A DNA stretch of 36,170 nucleotides from Methylobacillus sp. (GCA_031277395.1 JAITML010000038.1:1-36170); one strand, 5' to 3'. Positions 23,459 through 33,876 are shown, counted from the stretch's first letter. The notes: a model not told the origin generated them from the sequence alone. Numbers and translations: made by a program.

Positions 23459-24161
23459 TCGCCTCAACTGTCGCAGGATCTGCGGCGGCATCCAGATAGA
23501 TTTCGACTCCGGCCATCGGGCGTATTGCCGCCACCGGCAACTCCGTACCGCTTTGCCAGCGCGTAACGGCTTCGCGTTTGCCTGCGCCGGTCACGAGAAA
23601 TATTACTTGCCGCGCGTTCGAGAGACGCGATGCCGACAGTGACACCCGCTCGCTCGGCGGTTTGGGCGCATCGTGCACGGGAATGGCGGCGGCGAAGTCC
23701 GCGTTTTCCCACGCATGTCCGGGAAACAGGCTTGCGGTATGCGCGTCTTCGCCCATGCCCAGCAGCACAAGGTCAAATTCACCTGTATTTGCAAGCGTTT
23801 TGCAATAGGCTTGCGCCGCTTCTTCGGCACCGAGTTCCGCCGGGATGGGGTGGATTTGCTTGCGCGGAATCGGCACATGGTTGAGCAGGTTTTCCCCGGC
23901 CATAAAGCTGTTGCGTTCGGGATGATCCGGCGGCAAACAACGTTCATCGCCAAAAACTACATGCCACTTCGCCCAATCCGTTTGAGCTGTTCGCAGCATT
24001 TGGTAAATATCATGCGGCGTGGAGCCGCCCGCGAGCGCAATGATGAATTTGCCATGCGCAGCAATCGCCGCATTTGCGCTTGCCAGTATGGCGTTGCACG
24101 CAGCTTGCCTGAGTTCGTGAATATCGGAGAAAACCCGCCAGTGAATTTGTTGCGCTTGCAT
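23454..24161 (-). CDS. pgl: 6-phosphogluconolactonase
   Basis: Pgl hydrolyses 6-phosphogluconolactone in the oxidative pentose phosphate route, used in methylotrophs for the dissimilatory RuMP cycle. The 235-residue protein has FIIALAGGSTPHDIYQML, WHVVFGDERCLPPDHPERNS, FDLVLLGMGEDAHTASLFPG and VTGAGKREAVTRW, the conserved DevB-type blocks. No zwf or gnd lies next to it. Its stop codon is at the edge of the CTGAATC array. A terminator separates it from sppA upstream. Confidence 0.93.
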   Translation of the reverse strand: MQAQQIHWRVFSDIHELRQAACNAILASANAAIAAHGKFIIALAGGSTPHDIYQMLRTAQTDWAKWHVVFGDERCLPPDHPERNSFMAGENLLNHVPIPRKQIHPIPAELGAEEAAQAYCKTLANTGEFDLVLLGMGEDAHTASLFPGHAWENADFAAAIPVHDAPKPPSERVSLSASRLSNARQVIFLVTGAGKREAVTRWQSGTELPVAAIRPMAGVEIYLDAAADPATVEAN

Positions 24162-24179
24162 GAAACAAAAACCTCTGTC

Positions 24180-24214
24180 AAAAGCCCTTCTCCCTCAAAG
24201 AGAAGAAGGGCTTT
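24180..24214 (-). terminator. Intrinsic terminator after sppA
   Basis: AAAGCCCTTCT(TCTC) pairs with (GGGA)GAAGGGCTTT to form a long stem with a small loop, ending in TTTT on the minus strand. It lies between the sppA stop and the pgl start. Confidence 0.8.
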
Positions 24215-24223
24215 GCTATGGGA

Positions 24224-25147
24224 TTAGTGCAGTTTGTGCGGCGTGCCGAGCAGCGTGTTTGCCGCTGATGCGCCGAAATTTTTGGCGATGCGGTCAGCCA
24301 GTGTCGGACGCGCGGTGAAATCGACAATGTTTTCTTCCTTGATGATTTCGCGAGCTACATAGTCAACATCACCCAGCCCGTCCGCAAGACCGAGCTCTAT
24401 GCTTTTACTGCCCGTCCAGAACAGGCCGCTGAACATGTCCGGTGTTTCCTTGAGCCGCTGGCCGCGTCCGTCGCGCACCACCTGGATGAATTGCTGGTGT
24501 ATCTCGTCAAGCAAACCCTGCGCAAATGCCACCTGCTCGGGATTCGAGGGTGAGAACGGATCAAGGATCGCCTTGTTCTTGCCCGCCGTCAGTACACGAC
24601 GCTCCACACCCAGCTTTTCCATCGTTCCGGTAAAGCCGAAACCGTCCATGATCACGCCGATGGAGCCGATGATGCTCGCCTTGTTCACATAAATTTTGTC
24701 CGCTGCCGCCGCGATGTAATAACCGCCAGACGCGCAGATATCATCCACCACGACATACAGCGGAATATTCGGATGCAGCTTGCGCTGGCGCTTGATCTCG
24801 TCATTGATGATGCCTGCCTGCACCGGGCTGCCACCGGGGCTGTTGATGCGCAAAATGACACCTTTGGTGTTGGTGTCCTCAAACGCATCCTGCAAACTGA
24901 TGACCGTGCCATCCGCCGTCACCGGCCCGTCTGCGCCGATCTCACCCACAAGATCAATCAAGGCCGTGTGCTTGCCCAGGGATTCACTCGGACCAAACCA
25001 GTTCATCGCGATAGCCAGCAACACAAACAGATAAACAAAAGTCAGCGTCTTGAAAAAAATGCCCCAACGCCGTGACCGCCGCTGCTCCGTCACCGCCGCC
25101 AGCGCCACTTTTTCAAGCATGCCGCGTTCCCAATTTTCTTCGCTCAT
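24224..25147 (-). CDS. sppA: S49-family signal peptide peptidase
   Basis: This 307-residue membrane-bound serine protease degrades cleaved signal peptides. It has a cytoplasmic N-terminus, one transmembrane helix (about 30-46), GVILRINSPGGSPVQAG, DDICASGGYYIAAAADKIYV containing the nucleophilic serine, GSIGVIMDGFGFTG, and LTAGKNKAILDPFSP where the catalytic lysine of short SppA enzymes lies. Length fits the single-domain bacterial form rather than the 600-residue E. coli type. GAGG precedes the ATG. The order rluC, phosphatase, Rieske protein, sppA on one strand is a familiar betaproteobacterial arrangement. Confidence 0.92.
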   Translation of the reverse strand: MSEENWERGMLEKVALAAVTEQRRSRRWGIFFKTLTFVYLFVLLAIAMNWFGPSESLGKHTALIDLVGEIGADGPVTADGTVISLQDAFEDTNTKGVILRINSPGGSPVQAGIINDEIKRQRKLHPNIPLYVVVDDICASGGYYIAAAADKIYVNKASIIGSIGVIMDGFGFTGTMEKLGVERRVLTAGKNKAILDPFSPSNPEQVAFAQGLLDEIHQQFIQVVRDGRGQRLKETPDMFSGLFWTGSKSIELGLADGLGDVDYVAREIIKEENIVDFTARPTLADRIAKNFGASAANTLLGTPHKLH

Positions 25148-25169
25148 TTGGCTACCTCATAAAATTCAA

Positions 25170-25188
25170 GGGGCGCGATCAGCACCCC
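25170..25188 (-). terminator. Weak hairpin between Rieske gene and sppA
   Basis: GGGGTGC and GCGCCCC pair with one G-U around TGATC, followed by TTGAATTTT on the minus strand. It may be a partial terminator; the U-run is imperfect. Confidence 0.35.
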
Positions 25189-25245
25189 TGTGTCGACATT
25201 CATTATGCCACATTGCATGTGGGCGAAAACAGCCGGGTTTTTTTG

Positions 25246-25596
25246 CTATTCGTCCACCGAAAGATAAATTTTTCCGTCATGCTCCTCGACCTCCAGCACC
25301 TGCAGCGATTGTCCTTTGCACGGGCCTGCAACACAAAAACCGGTGGCGGGATCGTAGCAGGCTCCGTGCGTCGCGCAAATCAGATAACGACCGCTCGTAT
25401 CGAAAAAATCGCCCTCCTGCCAGTCAAGCTCGACAGAGAAATGGGCGCAGCGATTGACATAGCCATGGACTTTTCCGGCGTAACGGATGACGAAACCAAT
25501 GGCGCGTTCGCCATATTCAGGCAGATCAAAGCGCGCGCCACGCCCTTTTTCCTGCAACTCGTCACTGGCGCAAATCAGGCGTTGGTTTTCAGCCAT
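25246..25596 (-). CDS. Rieske [2Fe-2S] ferredoxin-like protein
   Basis: The 116-residue soluble protein carries both cluster motifs: CAHFSVELDW (Cys-x-His) and CATHGACYDPATG (Cys-x2-His), followed by GPCKGQSLQVLEVEEHDG. This is the layout of dioxygenase-type small Rieske ferredoxins. The frame is open much further upstream, but ATG 25596 starts the family-like sequence and overlaps the end of the phosphatase gene by 22 bases, implying co-translation. No oxygenase component is nearby and the electron-transfer partner is unknown. Confidence 0.88.
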   Translation of the reverse strand: MAENQRLICASDELQEKGRGARFDLPEYGERAIGFVIRYAGKVHGYVNRCAHFSVELDWQEGDFFDTSGRYLICATHGACYDPATGFCVAGPCKGQSLQVLEVEEHDGKIYLSVDE

Positions 25597-26231
25597 TGCC
25601 ACACCTGCGCGAAGTTGTCGAAGTGCGCCAGAGGCTCGCATGCAAGCAAATTTTCCAGCGGCTGCGCGCCATAGGTGACGGCAAGGCTGTGCACACCCGC
25701 GTTGTTTGCCATCTGCAAATCGAAGGAAGTATCGCCTATCATCAAGGTGCGTTCCGGCGCGATATTCAACTCGTCCATGATTTCGAGCAGCATTTGCGGA
25801 TGCGGCTTGGAAAAACATTCGTCGGCGCAGCGGCTGGCTTGAAAATACGGGCGCAAACCTGATTCGGCAAACGCACGCTCCAACCCACGGCGCGTTTTGC
25901 CGGTGGCAACGGCCAGCATGACGCCCTGCTCCGCGAGCTGTTTGATGGCTTCCACAACGCCGTCGAACAGCGCAATGCCGTGGCTGCGCGTGAGGAAATG
26001 CGCGCGATAACGCTCCGCCAGCAGATTCAATTGCGTTTCGTCCGCATCAGGGAGCAGCACCGTAATGGCGCGATGCAGTTCCAGCCCGATGATGCTCCGC
26101 GCGGCGGCATCGCTGGGAATGGGCAAACCCGCGTCTTTGGCGGCCTCCTGCACGGAAACGGCGATAGCGTGGGTGGAATCGGACAGCGTGCCGTCCCAAT
26201 CAAACACGATTAAATCAAATTGCTGTGGCAT
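25575..26231 (-). CDS. HAD-superfamily hydrolase, phosphoglycolate-phosphatase-like
   Basis: The 218-residue protein has the HAD motifs FDWDGTLSDS (motif I with nucleophilic Asp), AVATGKTRRGLE (motif II), CFSKPHPQMLLEIM (motif III lysine) and MIGDTSFDLQMANNAGV (motif IV), with an alpha-helical cap in between. It resembles Gph-type phosphatases found beside rluC. It overlaps rluC by 17 bases upstream and the Rieske gene by 22 bases downstream. Substrate cannot be decided from sequence. Confidence 0.88.
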   Translation of the reverse strand: MPQQFDLIVFDWDGTLSDSTHAIAVSVQEAAKDAGLPIPSDAAARSIIGLELHRAITVLLPDADETQLNLLAERYRAHFLTRSHGIALFDGVVEAIKQLAEQGVMLAVATGKTRRGLERAFAESGLRPYFQASRCADECFSKPHPQMLLEIMDELNIAPERTLMIGDTSFDLQMANNAGVHSLAVTYGAQPLENLLACEPLAHFDNFAQVWQWLKTNA

Positions 26232-27180
26232 GAAGTTCCAGAGATTTCAGGAATGCGGAAAGTTCTTGTGGTAATGGCGCGGTCAAGGTAAGCGTTTCGC
26301 CTTTCAGCGGGTGCTGGATCACGGTTTCGTGCGAGTGTAAAAACATGCGTTTCAGTCCGCGCTTCGCGAGCGCCTTGTTGACCTCGTAATTGCCATATTT
26401 GTCGTCGCCGGCGATGGGAAACCCCAGATGCTGCAACTGCACGCGCAACTGGTGCGTGCGGCCGGTAATGAGCTCGGCTTCGAGCAGCGTAAAATCGGTG
26501 AAGCTCGCGCGCAGATGAAACACAGTTTCCGAATGCTGACCTTCCGGGTCAACACTGACGCGGCGCTCGCCGCTCTCCAGCGTATATTTTTTGAGCGGCA
26601 ATTTGACCTTGCGTTTTTTGTCTTTCCAGGCACCGCACACCAGCATCAAATAGCGTTTTTCCAGTTGATTGTTGCGTATGGCCTCATGCAGCGCCACGAG
26701 CGCACTGCGTTTTTTCGCGAGCAGCAGCACACCGGAAGTTTCACGGTCGAGCCGGTGCACCAGTTCCAGAAATTTCGCCTGCGGGCGCTCCAAACGCAGT
26801 TGCTCGATCACGCCCCGACTGATGCCGCTGCCCCCATGCACGGCCACGCCTGCGGGCTTGTCGATCACGAGTAGGGCTTCATCTTCAAACATTACGCGGC
26901 CAACGAAGCGAGGAGCCGTTGCCGCCCCCCCCGCTTTGGGAGCCAGGGCAGCCGTGCGTACAGGCGGAATGCGTACAGCGTCACCGAGCGCCAGCCGACA
27001 GGTCACGTCCACGCGTTTGCTGTTCACGCGCACTTCCCCGCTACGCAAGATACGGTAAATGTGGCTTTTCGGCACGCCCTTGAGGTGGCGCGCGAGAAAA
27101 TTGTCTATGCGCTGCCCTTCGCTGCTTTCATCCACGGTGACCAGGCTGACGGCTGCTTTTTCTTTGCTTAAATTGTTCAT
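26215..27180 (-). CDS. rluC: 23S rRNA pseudouridine synthase (RluC type)
   Basis: This enzyme isomerises specific uridines of 23S rRNA (955, 2504 and 2580 in E. coli). The 321-residue protein has an N-terminal S4 RNA-binding domain (IDNFLARHLKGVPKSHIYRI, SGEVRVNSKRV), then the RluA catalytic domain with LVHRLDRETSGVLLLAKK containing the catalytic Asp, and LITGRTHQLRVQLQHLGFPI. ATG 27180 (MNNLSKEK) fits the family better than the longer open frame to 27258. It is divergent from rne across a 536-bp gap, as in many betaproteobacteria. Confidence 0.9.
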   Translation of the reverse strand: MNNLSKEKAAVSLVTVDESSEGQRIDNFLARHLKGVPKSHIYRILRSGEVRVNSKRVDVTCRLALGDAVRIPPVRTAALAPKAGGAATAPRFVGRVMFEDEALLVIDKPAGVAVHGGSGISRGVIEQLRLERPQAKFLELVHRLDRETSGVLLLAKKRSALVALHEAIRNNQLEKRYLMLVCGAWKDKKRKVKLPLKKYTLESGERRVSVDPEGQHSETVFHLRASFTDFTLLEAELITGRTHQLRVQLQHLGFPIAGDDKYGNYEVNKALAKRGLKRMFLHSHETVIQHPLKGETLTLTAPLPQELSAFLKSLELHATAI

Positions 27181-27716
27181 CTCGCCTATACTATGCCCTT
27201 GCTTTTTAAAGCATAGGCTTCTGAAGCAAAAGAATTTCTGGTTAATACCGCTCACCATCTGCCCCGAATCCGGGCAACAAGAAGCGGTTTGAAGCTTCCG
27301 GAAACTCCCCCTATTCCCTGTGCGGGATACGTTCGCACCAGCGACGAGCGGGAGGTTGAATCCGGATCATTTAGCGCTCAAAGCTGCCGCGCCCGGACAG
27401 GCTCAAGATTCCGCGCGGCGGGGAACCGAACTTGACGGAATTGTAAACGAAAAGACAGTTTTCACGGACATAAAACCGCAACCCACAATTAAAGTTAATT
27501 GTTAATAACTATATTTAACTAACTGATTTTTATAGAATTCAACACATAAATCTCTTCGAAATGAAAGAGTTGTTCCCGGTGTTGGGTTTGCGTGTGTAGC
27601 GCGGTGTTCCGTAAGCTTTTTGTACATCGTCATCCTTCCTTTCCCACCAGCCACATGGTTTTGCATCATCGTGGCTTGCCTCGTGTGCCCGCTGAAGAGC
27701 GCGGGAGAAGAACTAC
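27181..27716 (+). promoter_or_regulatory. Intergenic region between rluC and rne, probable long rne leader
   Basis: There is no gene in this 536-bp gap. A short inverted repeat (CTATGC 27191-27196 / GCATAG 27211-27216) lies next to rluC. A conspicuously AT-rich block (about 27486-27545) with TATATT- and TATAGA-like hexamers is the best promoter candidate for rne and would leave a leader of roughly 170-220 bases. RNase E genes commonly have long 5' untranslated regions through which the enzyme controls its own mRNA. The start codon is preceded by GGGAGAAG. Confidence 0.4.
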
Positions 27717-30314
27717 ATGAAACGCATGCTTTTTAATGCGACGCAGGAAGAAGAACTGCGCGTCGCAATCGTTGACGGCCAGAAACTGATAGATCTCGAT
27801 ATCGAACAAGCCGGCAAGGAACAACGCAAAAGCAATATTTACAAGGGTGTCATCACCCGCATCGAGCCTTCGCTCGAAGCCTGCTTCGTCAATTACGGCA
27901 CCGACCGTCACGGCTTTTTGCCGCTCAAGGAAGTTGCGCGCAGCTACTTTCAGGAAAACGGCGGCCGCGACAACCTGCGCGAAGGTCAGGAACTGATCGT
28001 TCAGGTGGACAAGGACGAACGCGGGAACAAGGGCGCCGCGCTCACTACCTTCATCAGCCTGGCCGGTCGCTATCTCGTGCTGATGCCAAACAACCCGCGC
28101 GGCGGTGGCGTTTCGCGCCGCATCGAGGGCGAAGATCGCAACGAACTGCGCGACGTGCTGGCGCAACTGGAAGTTCCCTCCGGCATGAGCATCATCGCGC
28201 GCACTGCCGGTATAGGCCGCAATCTGGAAGATCTGCAATGGGATCTCAACTATCTCACCAAGCTGTGGGATGCCATCGAAGGCGCGGCCAAACACGAAAC
28301 CGCGCCATCGCTGATTTTTCAGGAAGGCAGTCTGGTCATCCGCGCCATGCGTGACTATTTTCAGCCTGATATCGGCGAAATTCTCATTGATACCGAAGAT
28401 GTGTACGAGCAAGCCCGGAACTACTTTGAAAACGTGGTCATGCCGGGTCACGGCCAGCGCGTCAAACTCTATCGCGACGATGTTCCGCTGTTCTCGCGCT
28501 TTCAGATCGAACACCAGATCGAAACCGCGTTCGCGCGCGAAGTGCGCCTGCCCTCCGGCGGCGCGATCGTCATTGACCATACCGAGGCGCTGGTATCCAT
28601 AGACGTCAACTCCGGCCGCTCCACACGCGGCAGCGATATTGAGGAAACTGCGTTCAAGACCAATCTCGAAGCCGCTGACGAAGCCGCGCGCCAACTGCGT
28701 CTGCGCGACCTCGGCGGACTGGTGGTGATCGACTTCATCGACATGGAAAGCCCGCGTAACCAGCGCGAAGTGGAAAACCGTTTGCGCGACGCGCTGCATT
28801 ATGACCGCGCACGCGTGCAGACCGGAAAGATTTCCCGTTTCGGCCTGCTGGAACTGTCGCGCCAACGCCTGCGCCCCAGCCTCGGCGAATCCAATCACAT
28901 CCCCTGCCCACGCTGCCACGGCACTGGCCATATCCGCGGCATCGAATCCACCGCGCTGCACATCCTGCGCATCACGCAGGAAGAGGCAATGAAGGAAAAC
29001 AGCGCCGTAATCCAGGTGCAGTTGCCGGTTGAGGCCGCCACTTTCCTGCTCAACGAAAAGCGCTCGGAAATCCATGCCATCGAGCATCGCATGGACGTCA
29101 AGGTCGTGCTCATTCCCAATACCTATCTCGAAACGCCGAACTACAAAATCGTGCGCCTCCGTCATGATGACGTCGGCGACGACAGCAAGGCGAGCTACGA
29201 GTTGATGGAGATGATTACCGAAACTGAAGACACGCCCGCCGCCGAAAAGAAATCGGAACCGACGCGTCAGGAAGCCGTGGTCAAAGGCATCACGCCTGCT
29301 TCGCCCGCACCCACACGCTACGACCTCGTGCCGACCAGTGCGCCGCAAACTTCGCTGTTCGGTCGCTTCCGCTCCTGGCTCACCGGCATTACCGCCGAAA
29401 AAGAGGAGGAAACCGCCACGCCCGAGCCGCGCAAACGTGAAAGCACGCGTCGTAACGAGCGTGGGAACGGCAACCGCAGCCGCAATAACGAACGCGGTGA
29501 TCGCAAGGAACGCAGCGCGCGCAAGGAACAGCGTAGCGAAGGCCGTGGCAATCAACGCCAACAGGAAAATCGCCAAGGCGAGGAGCGTCAGGAACGCGCA
29601 GAACGTCCGCCACGTCAGCCGCGCCAACCCAAACCGGAGAAAACCGAGCAACCTGCGCTGATGTCAACCGAAACAACGGAAACCGGTGAAACCCAGCAAC
29701 GCGGCAATCGCCGTCGCGGTCGTGGCGGTCGCGACCGTCAGCGTGGCGAGCGTAAACCACTGGATTCAAACATCGAAACCGGAACCTTGGAAGGGCAAGC
29801 CGAGCTGAATTTGGCGCATGATCAGGAGGCCGCTCCCAAACCTGAACGCAAACCGCGCACGCCGCGCCGTCGCAAAAACGAGGACATGGCGCCTGCGGAA
29901 GAAGTCGCATCGGCAGAAGTACCAGCTTCCATAACTGAGCCGATAGCAGTTATCAGCCCGGCAATAACCGTTGTTGAGCCTGTGGTTGAGGAACCAGTTG
30001 CAGCTACGGAACCAGCCGTGGTTGCAGAACCGGCCGAGGTTGCGGAACCAATCGTGATCGCAGAACCGGTCGTAGTTGCTGCCGAGCCAATCGCCGTGGC
30101 TGAACCCGCACCTCAGCCTGCTCCTGCGCCCATTGTCATCGCCGATATCGCCAGTAGCGGTCTGGAAATGGTCGAAACCAAATCCGTACCTGCGCCTGTG
30201 GTTGAGGAAGAAGCGCCCAAGCGCCGCCGTGAAGGCTCCGCTCCCTGGCAGAAGCCCGCAACGGGATCCAGTGTTGCCGATGAGCCTTTGGTGATGGTGG
30301 AAACCCAGAAGTAA
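27717..30314 (+). CDS. rne: Ribonuclease E
   Basis: RNase E is the main endonuclease of mRNA decay and rRNA/tRNA processing. The 865-residue protein has the S1-containing N-terminus (SNIYKGVITRIEPSLEACFV, YGTDRHGFLPLKEV), the DNase I-like catalytic part with Asp296 in SIDVNSGRSTRGSD and Asp339 in VVIDFIDMESPRN, and the zinc-link CPRCHGTGHIRG (about 398). These two Asp are 43 residues apart, as in E. coli (303 and 346). After about 510 comes a disordered scaffold: an Arg/Asn/Glu/Gln-rich basic segment (about 560-680), an acidic/basic patch, then a low-complexity Glu-Pro-Val-Ala tail with repeated AEP units and a basic EEAPKRRREGSAPWQ close to the end. Such tails bind RNA and degradosome partners. 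Confidence 0.95.
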   Translation: MKRMLFNATQEEELRVAIVDGQKLIDLDIEQAGKEQRKSNIYKGVITRIEPSLEACFVNYGTDRHGFLPLKEVARSYFQENGGRDNLREGQELIVQVDKDERGNKGAALTTFISLAGRYLVLMPNNPRGGGVSRRIEGEDRNELRDVLAQLEVPSGMSIIARTAGIGRNLEDLQWDLNYLTKLWDAIEGAAKHETAPSLIFQEGSLVIRAMRDYFQPDIGEILIDTEDVYEQARNYFENVVMPGHGQRVKLYRDDVPLFSRFQIEHQIETAFAREVRLPSGGAIVIDHTEALVSIDVNSGRSTRGSDIEETAFKTNLEAADEAARQLRLRDLGGLVVIDFIDMESPRNQREVENRLRDALHYDRARVQTGKISRFGLLELSRQRLRPSLGESNHIPCPRCHGTGHIRGIESTALHILRITQEEAMKENSAVIQVQLPVEAATFLLNEKRSEIHAIEHRMDVKVVLIPNTYLETPNYKIVRLRHDDVGDDSKASYELMEMITETEDTPAAEKKSEPTRQEAVVKGITPASPAPTRYDLVPTSAPQTSLFGRFRSWLTGITAEKEEETATPEPRKRESTRRNERGNGNRSRNNERGDRKERSARKEQRSEGRGNQRQQENRQGEERQERAERPPRQPRQPKPEKTEQPALMSTETTETGETQQRGNRRRGRGGRDRQRGERKPLDSNIETGTLEGQAELNLAHDQEAAPKPERKPRTPRRRKNEDMAPAEEVASAEVPASITEPIAVISPAITVVEPVVEEPVAATEPAVVAEPAEVAEPIVIAEPVVVAAEPIAVAEPAPQPAPAPIVIADIASSGLEMVETKSVPAPVVEEEAPKRRREGSAPWQKPATGSSVADEPLVMVETQK

Positions 30315-30339
30315 TCCAATTTTGCGGTTTTTCTACAAG

Positions 30340-30367
30340 AAAAAGCCCCGCATTGCGGGGCTTTTTT
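30340..30367 (+). terminator. Intrinsic terminator after rne
   Basis: AAAAAGCCCCGC and GCGGGGCTTTTTT form a perfect stem with a 3-nt loop, 26 bases behind the rne stop. The A-run upstream means it can also end transcripts on the minus strand, but uvrB (also minus) ends before it is reached. Confidence 0.95.
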
Positions 30368-30445
30368 CAGATCAAGACTCTTGCATCTCTGCCCAGAATT
30401 CACATCACATACAAGCGAAATCCCGGCGTCAAATAAATTACGCTC

Positions 30446-32512
30446 TCACACTGCATCCGGAGGCTCCGCGCCGTAAAATTTCTCACGCAAATTCTTTAGT
30501 TCGTCGCGCAGCTTGGCGGCTTTTTCGAACTCCAGATTTTTCGCCGCCTCGTGCATATCCTTTTCCAGGCGCTTGAGCTGTTTCAGCACCTGTTTTTCGT
30601 TCATCACATCGTAGCGGGCGAAGGTTTGCGCGGCTTGCAGTTCCTTGGCTCCGGCTTCCGCGTCATACACGCCTTCGATGATGTCCTTGATGCGTTTGAC
30701 CACGCCGCGTGGGGTAATACCACGCGCTTCATTAAACTCCATCTGCTTTTTGCGCCGCCGCTCGGTTTCGTCCATTGCCAGTTTCATGGAGTGCGTCATC
30801 GTGTTGGCGTAAAAAATCACGCGGCCATTGAGATTGCGCGCGGCGCGCCCGGCAGTCTGGATCAGCGAACGCCCGGAACGCAGAAAACCTTCCTTGTCTG
30901 CGTCCAGAACAGCGACCAGTGACACCTCGGGAATATCCAGCCCCTCGCGCAGCAAATTGATGCCGACCAGCACATCAAACTCGCCAAGTCGCAGATCACG
31001 AATAATTTCCACACGCTCCACCGTGTCAATATCCGAATGCAGATAACGCACCTTGACACCGTGCTCGGCCAGATAATCGGTCAAATCCTCGGCCATGCGC
31101 TTGGTAAGCGTGGTCACGAGCACACGCTCACCGTTGGCGACGCAGTATTTGATTTCGGATAACAGGTCATCGACCTGCGTATCCGCCGGTTTGACGATGA
31201 TTTCCGGGTCGACCAAACCCGTCGGCCTCACCAGTTGCTCTACCACTTGCTCCTGATGCCTGGCTTCATAATCGGCGGGCGTCGCGCTCACAAAAACGCA
31301 TTGACGCATGACTTTCTCGAATTCCTCAAAACGCAGAGGCCGGTTATCCAGCGCGGACGGCAAGCGGAAGCCGTAATCGACGAGATTTTCCTTGCGCGAG
31401 CGGTCGCCTTTGTACATGCCGCCGATCTGCGGCACCGTGACGTGTGACTCATCAATAATCATCAGCGCATGCTTGGGCAGATAATCAATCAGCGTTGGCG
31501 GCGGCTCGCCTGCCGCGCGGCCAGTCAGATGGCGGCTGTAGTTTTCGATGCCTTTGCAAAAACCGATTTCATTAAGCATTTCAAGATCATAGCGTGTGCG
31601 CTGCTCGATGCGTTGCGCCTCCACGAGCTTGTTGTTCTTGATGAAAAAATCCACACGTTCGCGCAGCTCCAGCTTGATGGTTTCGATCGCGCGCAAAGTC
31701 GCTTCACGCGCCGTCACATAATGACTGGAAGGAAAGATGCGGAAATTGTGGATTTTGTTGTAGATCTGTCCGGTGAGCGGATCAAACAGCGTGATCGCCT
31801 CAATCTCGTCGTCAAACAGGCTGATGCGCACCGCCGTCTCGCTGTTTTCCGACGGAAATACATCCAGCACATCACCTCGTACACGAAACGCGCCGCGCGA
31901 AAAATCAAAATCGTTGCGGTCATACTGCATGCGTGTGAGATGCATGATGATGTCGCGCTGGCTGATTTTCATGCCTTGATGAATATGCAGCACCATGCCG
32001 TGATATTCACCGGGATCGCCTATGCCGTAAATCGCGGAAACTGTGGCCACCACCACGCAATCCTCGCGCTCCAGTATCGCCTTGGTCGCCGACAAACGCA
32101 TCTGCTCGATGTGGTCGTTGATGCTGGAATCCTTCTCGATGAACAAATCGCGCGACGGAACGTAGGCTTCCGGCTGGTAATAGTCATAATAGGAGACGAA
32201 ATACTCGACTGCGTTATGCGGAAAAAAATCGCGGAACTCGGAATACAGTTGCGCCGCTAATGTCTTGTTTGGCGCCATCACAATCGCCGGACGCCCCAAC
32301 TGCGCGATCGCGTTGGCCATGGTGTAAGTCTTGCCCGAGCCGGTCACACCCAGCAAGGTTTGAAAGCGCATCCCCTGCCGCACACCCTCCACCAGCCTTT
32401 CCACCGCCGCAGGCTGATCGCCTGCAGGCAGAAACGGCTGATAAAGCTGATAAGGGCTGCCCGGAAAAGTGATGCAATCCTGGCTGACAGCGGTGGTAGT
32501 GGAGTCAGGCAT
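30446..32512 (-). CDS. uvrB: Excinuclease ABC subunit B
   Basis: UvrB is the damage-verifying helicase of nucleotide excision repair. The 688-residue protein has the Walker A motif [18 protein letters not shown], the beta-hairpin region [20 protein letters not shown], the DEAD-like [20 protein letters not shown], the helicase motifs [20 protein letters not shown] and [12 protein letters not shown], and a C-terminal UVR coiled-coil ([20 protein letters not shown]). The open frame reaches 32581; ATG 32512 fits the usual N-terminus. It is divergent from the aminotransferase gene. No clear LexA box is seen in the 112-bp gap. Confidence 0.95.
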   Translation of the reverse strand: MPDSTTTAVSQDCITFPGSPYQLYQPFLPAGDQPAAVERLVEGVRQGMRFQTLLGVTGSGKTYTMANAIAQLGRPAIVMAPNKTLAAQLYSEFRDFFPHNAVEYFVSYYDYYQPEAYVPSRDLFIEKDSSINDHIEQMRLSATKAILEREDCVVVATVSAIYGIGDPGEYHGMVLHIHQGMKISQRDIIMHLTRMQYDRNDFDFSRGAFRVRGDVLDVFPSENSETAVRISLFDDEIEAITLFDPLTGQIYNKIHNFRIFPSSHYVTAREATLRAIETIKLELRERVDFFIKNNKLVEAQRIEQRTRYDLEMLNEIGFCKGIENYSRHLTGRAAGEPPPTLIDYLPKHALMIIDESHVTVPQIGGMYKGDRSRKENLVDYGFRLPSALDNRPLRFEEFEKVMRQCVFVSATPADYEARHQEQVVEQLVRPTGLVDPEIIVKPADTQVDDLLSEIKYCVANGERVLVTTLTKRMAEDLTDYLAEHGVKVRYLHSDIDTVERVEIIRDLRLGEFDVLVGINLLREGLDIPEVSLVAVLDADKEGFLRSGRSLIQTAGRAARNLNGRVIFYANTMTHSMKLAMDETERRRKKQMEFNEARGITPRGVVKRIKDIIEGVYDAEAGAKELQAAQTFARYDVMNEKQVLKQLKRLEKDMHEAAKNLEFEKAAKLRDELKNLREKFYGAEPPDAV

Positions 32513-32624
32513 GAAGCTTGCGATTGTATCAGCATCCGGCAAAACTTTATCGGACGCGGATTTAGCGGTAAACTTCCGCATATTTTGCCGATAATTCTTT
32601 ACCGATAATTCAAGGATTACAACT

Positions 32625-33818
32625 TTGGAACTCTCCCGCCGCGTTCAAGTTATCAAGGAATCACCCACTCTTGCTGTTACCGCACGTGCTGCGAGGCTCA
32701 AGGCCGAAGGGCACGACATCATAGGGCTGGGCGCAGGCGAACCGGATTTCGATACGCCACAGCATATCAAGGACGCAGCCAAGAAAGCCATAGACGACGG
32801 TTTCACCAAATACACGCCAGTCAGCGGTATTCCCAGCCTCAAAAAAGCCGTGGTTGCAAAGTTTCAGCGCGAAAACGGGTTGGACTACACCGTCAACGAA
32901 GTCATTGTCGGCGCCGGCGGCAAACAATGCATTTTCAATCTCGCGCTGGCCGTGCTGAATGCGGGTGATGAAGTGGTGATTCCAGCGCCGTATTGGGTGT
33001 CGTATGCCGATATCGGTATCGTCGCCGAGGCCGAACCCGTCGTGGTCGAATGTGGCATTGAGCAGGAATTCAAGATCACCCCGGCGCAACTTGCCGCCGC
33101 GCTGACACCGCGCACCAAAATGTTTTTCATCAATTCGCCGTCTAACCCGACCGGTGCGGTTTATACGCTGGATGAATTGAAAGCGCTGGCTGAAGTGCTC
33201 CGAAAATTTCCGCGTGTACTCATCGCCACCGATGACATGTATGAGCATGTGAACCTGACCGGCACGCCATTCGTGAATATTCTCAATGCCGCACCGGATT
33301 TGAAAGATCGTACTGTCGTGCTCAATGGCGTTTCCAAGGCCTACTCCATGACCGGTTGGCGCATTGGCTATGCCGCGGGGCCGGCCAACATCATCAAGGC
33401 AATGGGCATTTTGCAATCGCAATCCACTTCCAACCCAACCTCAATTTCCCAAGTCGCCGCGCAAGCTGCGCTGGAAGGCGATCAAGGTTGCATCGAACCC
33501 ATGCTCAAGGCTTTCCATGAGCGACATGAATTTGTGGTTCAGCGTTTCAACCAAATCCCCGGACTCAAGTGTCTCAAGGCAGGCGGCGCGTTCTATGCCT
33601 TTCCCGACGCGCGCGTTGCCATCGCCGCGCTGCACAAGGCCGGAAAAATCAAGGAAGCCACTGATCTCGCGTTATCCGACTATCTGCTGGAATCTGTCGG
33701 CGTCGCCGTAGTGCCGGGCTCCGCCTTCGGCGCCGAAGGCTATTTCCGCATCTCATTCGCCACCTCGATGGAAAATCTCAAAAACGCGCTGGATCGCATC
33801 GAAAAAGCGCTGATCTGA
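32625..33818 (+). CDS. Aspartate aminotransferase (class I, subgroup Ib type)
   Basis: This 397-residue PLP enzyme transfers the amino group between aspartate and 2-oxoglutarate. It shows [70 protein letters not shown] with the PLP-binding lysine, and [13 protein letters not shown] with the substrate-binding arginine. The start is TTG 32625 after AAGGAT, giving [15 protein letters not shown], the family N-terminus. Broad substrate range (including prephenate) is known in this subgroup and cannot be excluded. Confidence 0.92.
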   Translation: MELSRRVQVIKESPTLAVTARAARLKAEGHDIIGLGAGEPDFDTPQHIKDAAKKAIDDGFTKYTPVSGIPSLKKAVVAKFQRENGLDYTVNEVIVGAGGKQCIFNLALAVLNAGDEVVIPAPYWVSYADIGIVAEAEPVVVECGIEQEFKITPAQLAAALTPRTKMFFINSPSNPTGAVYTLDELKALAEVLRKFPRVLIATDDMYEHVNLTGTPFVNILNAAPDLKDRTVVLNGVSKAYSMTGWRIGYAAGPANIIKAMGILQSQSTSNPTSISQVAAQAALEGDQGCIEPMLKAFHERHEFVVQRFNQIPGLKCLKAGGAFYAFPDARVAIAALHKAGKIKEATDLALSDYLLESVGVAVVPGSAFGAEGYFRISFATSMENLKNALDRIEKALI

Positions 33819-33876
33819 TCGCCCATCCCTGTTGACCGGGTCGCCCCAAGTCAGTATCATTGCGGCTTTCTCAAAT

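Noticed and set aside
25597-25818. N-terminal extension of the Rieske ORF
   Set aside because: It is antisense-frame noise over the phosphatase gene; the Rieske domain starts at ATG 25596.
27666-29651. 661-codon open frame antisense to rne
   Set aside because: It mirrors the RNase E coding frame, has low-complexity Phe/Leu/Ala composition and no family motif; long antisense frames are expected in GC-rich codon usage.
32513-32624. LexA box upstream of uvrB
   Set aside because: No CTGT-N8-ACAG-like palindrome is visible in the gap.
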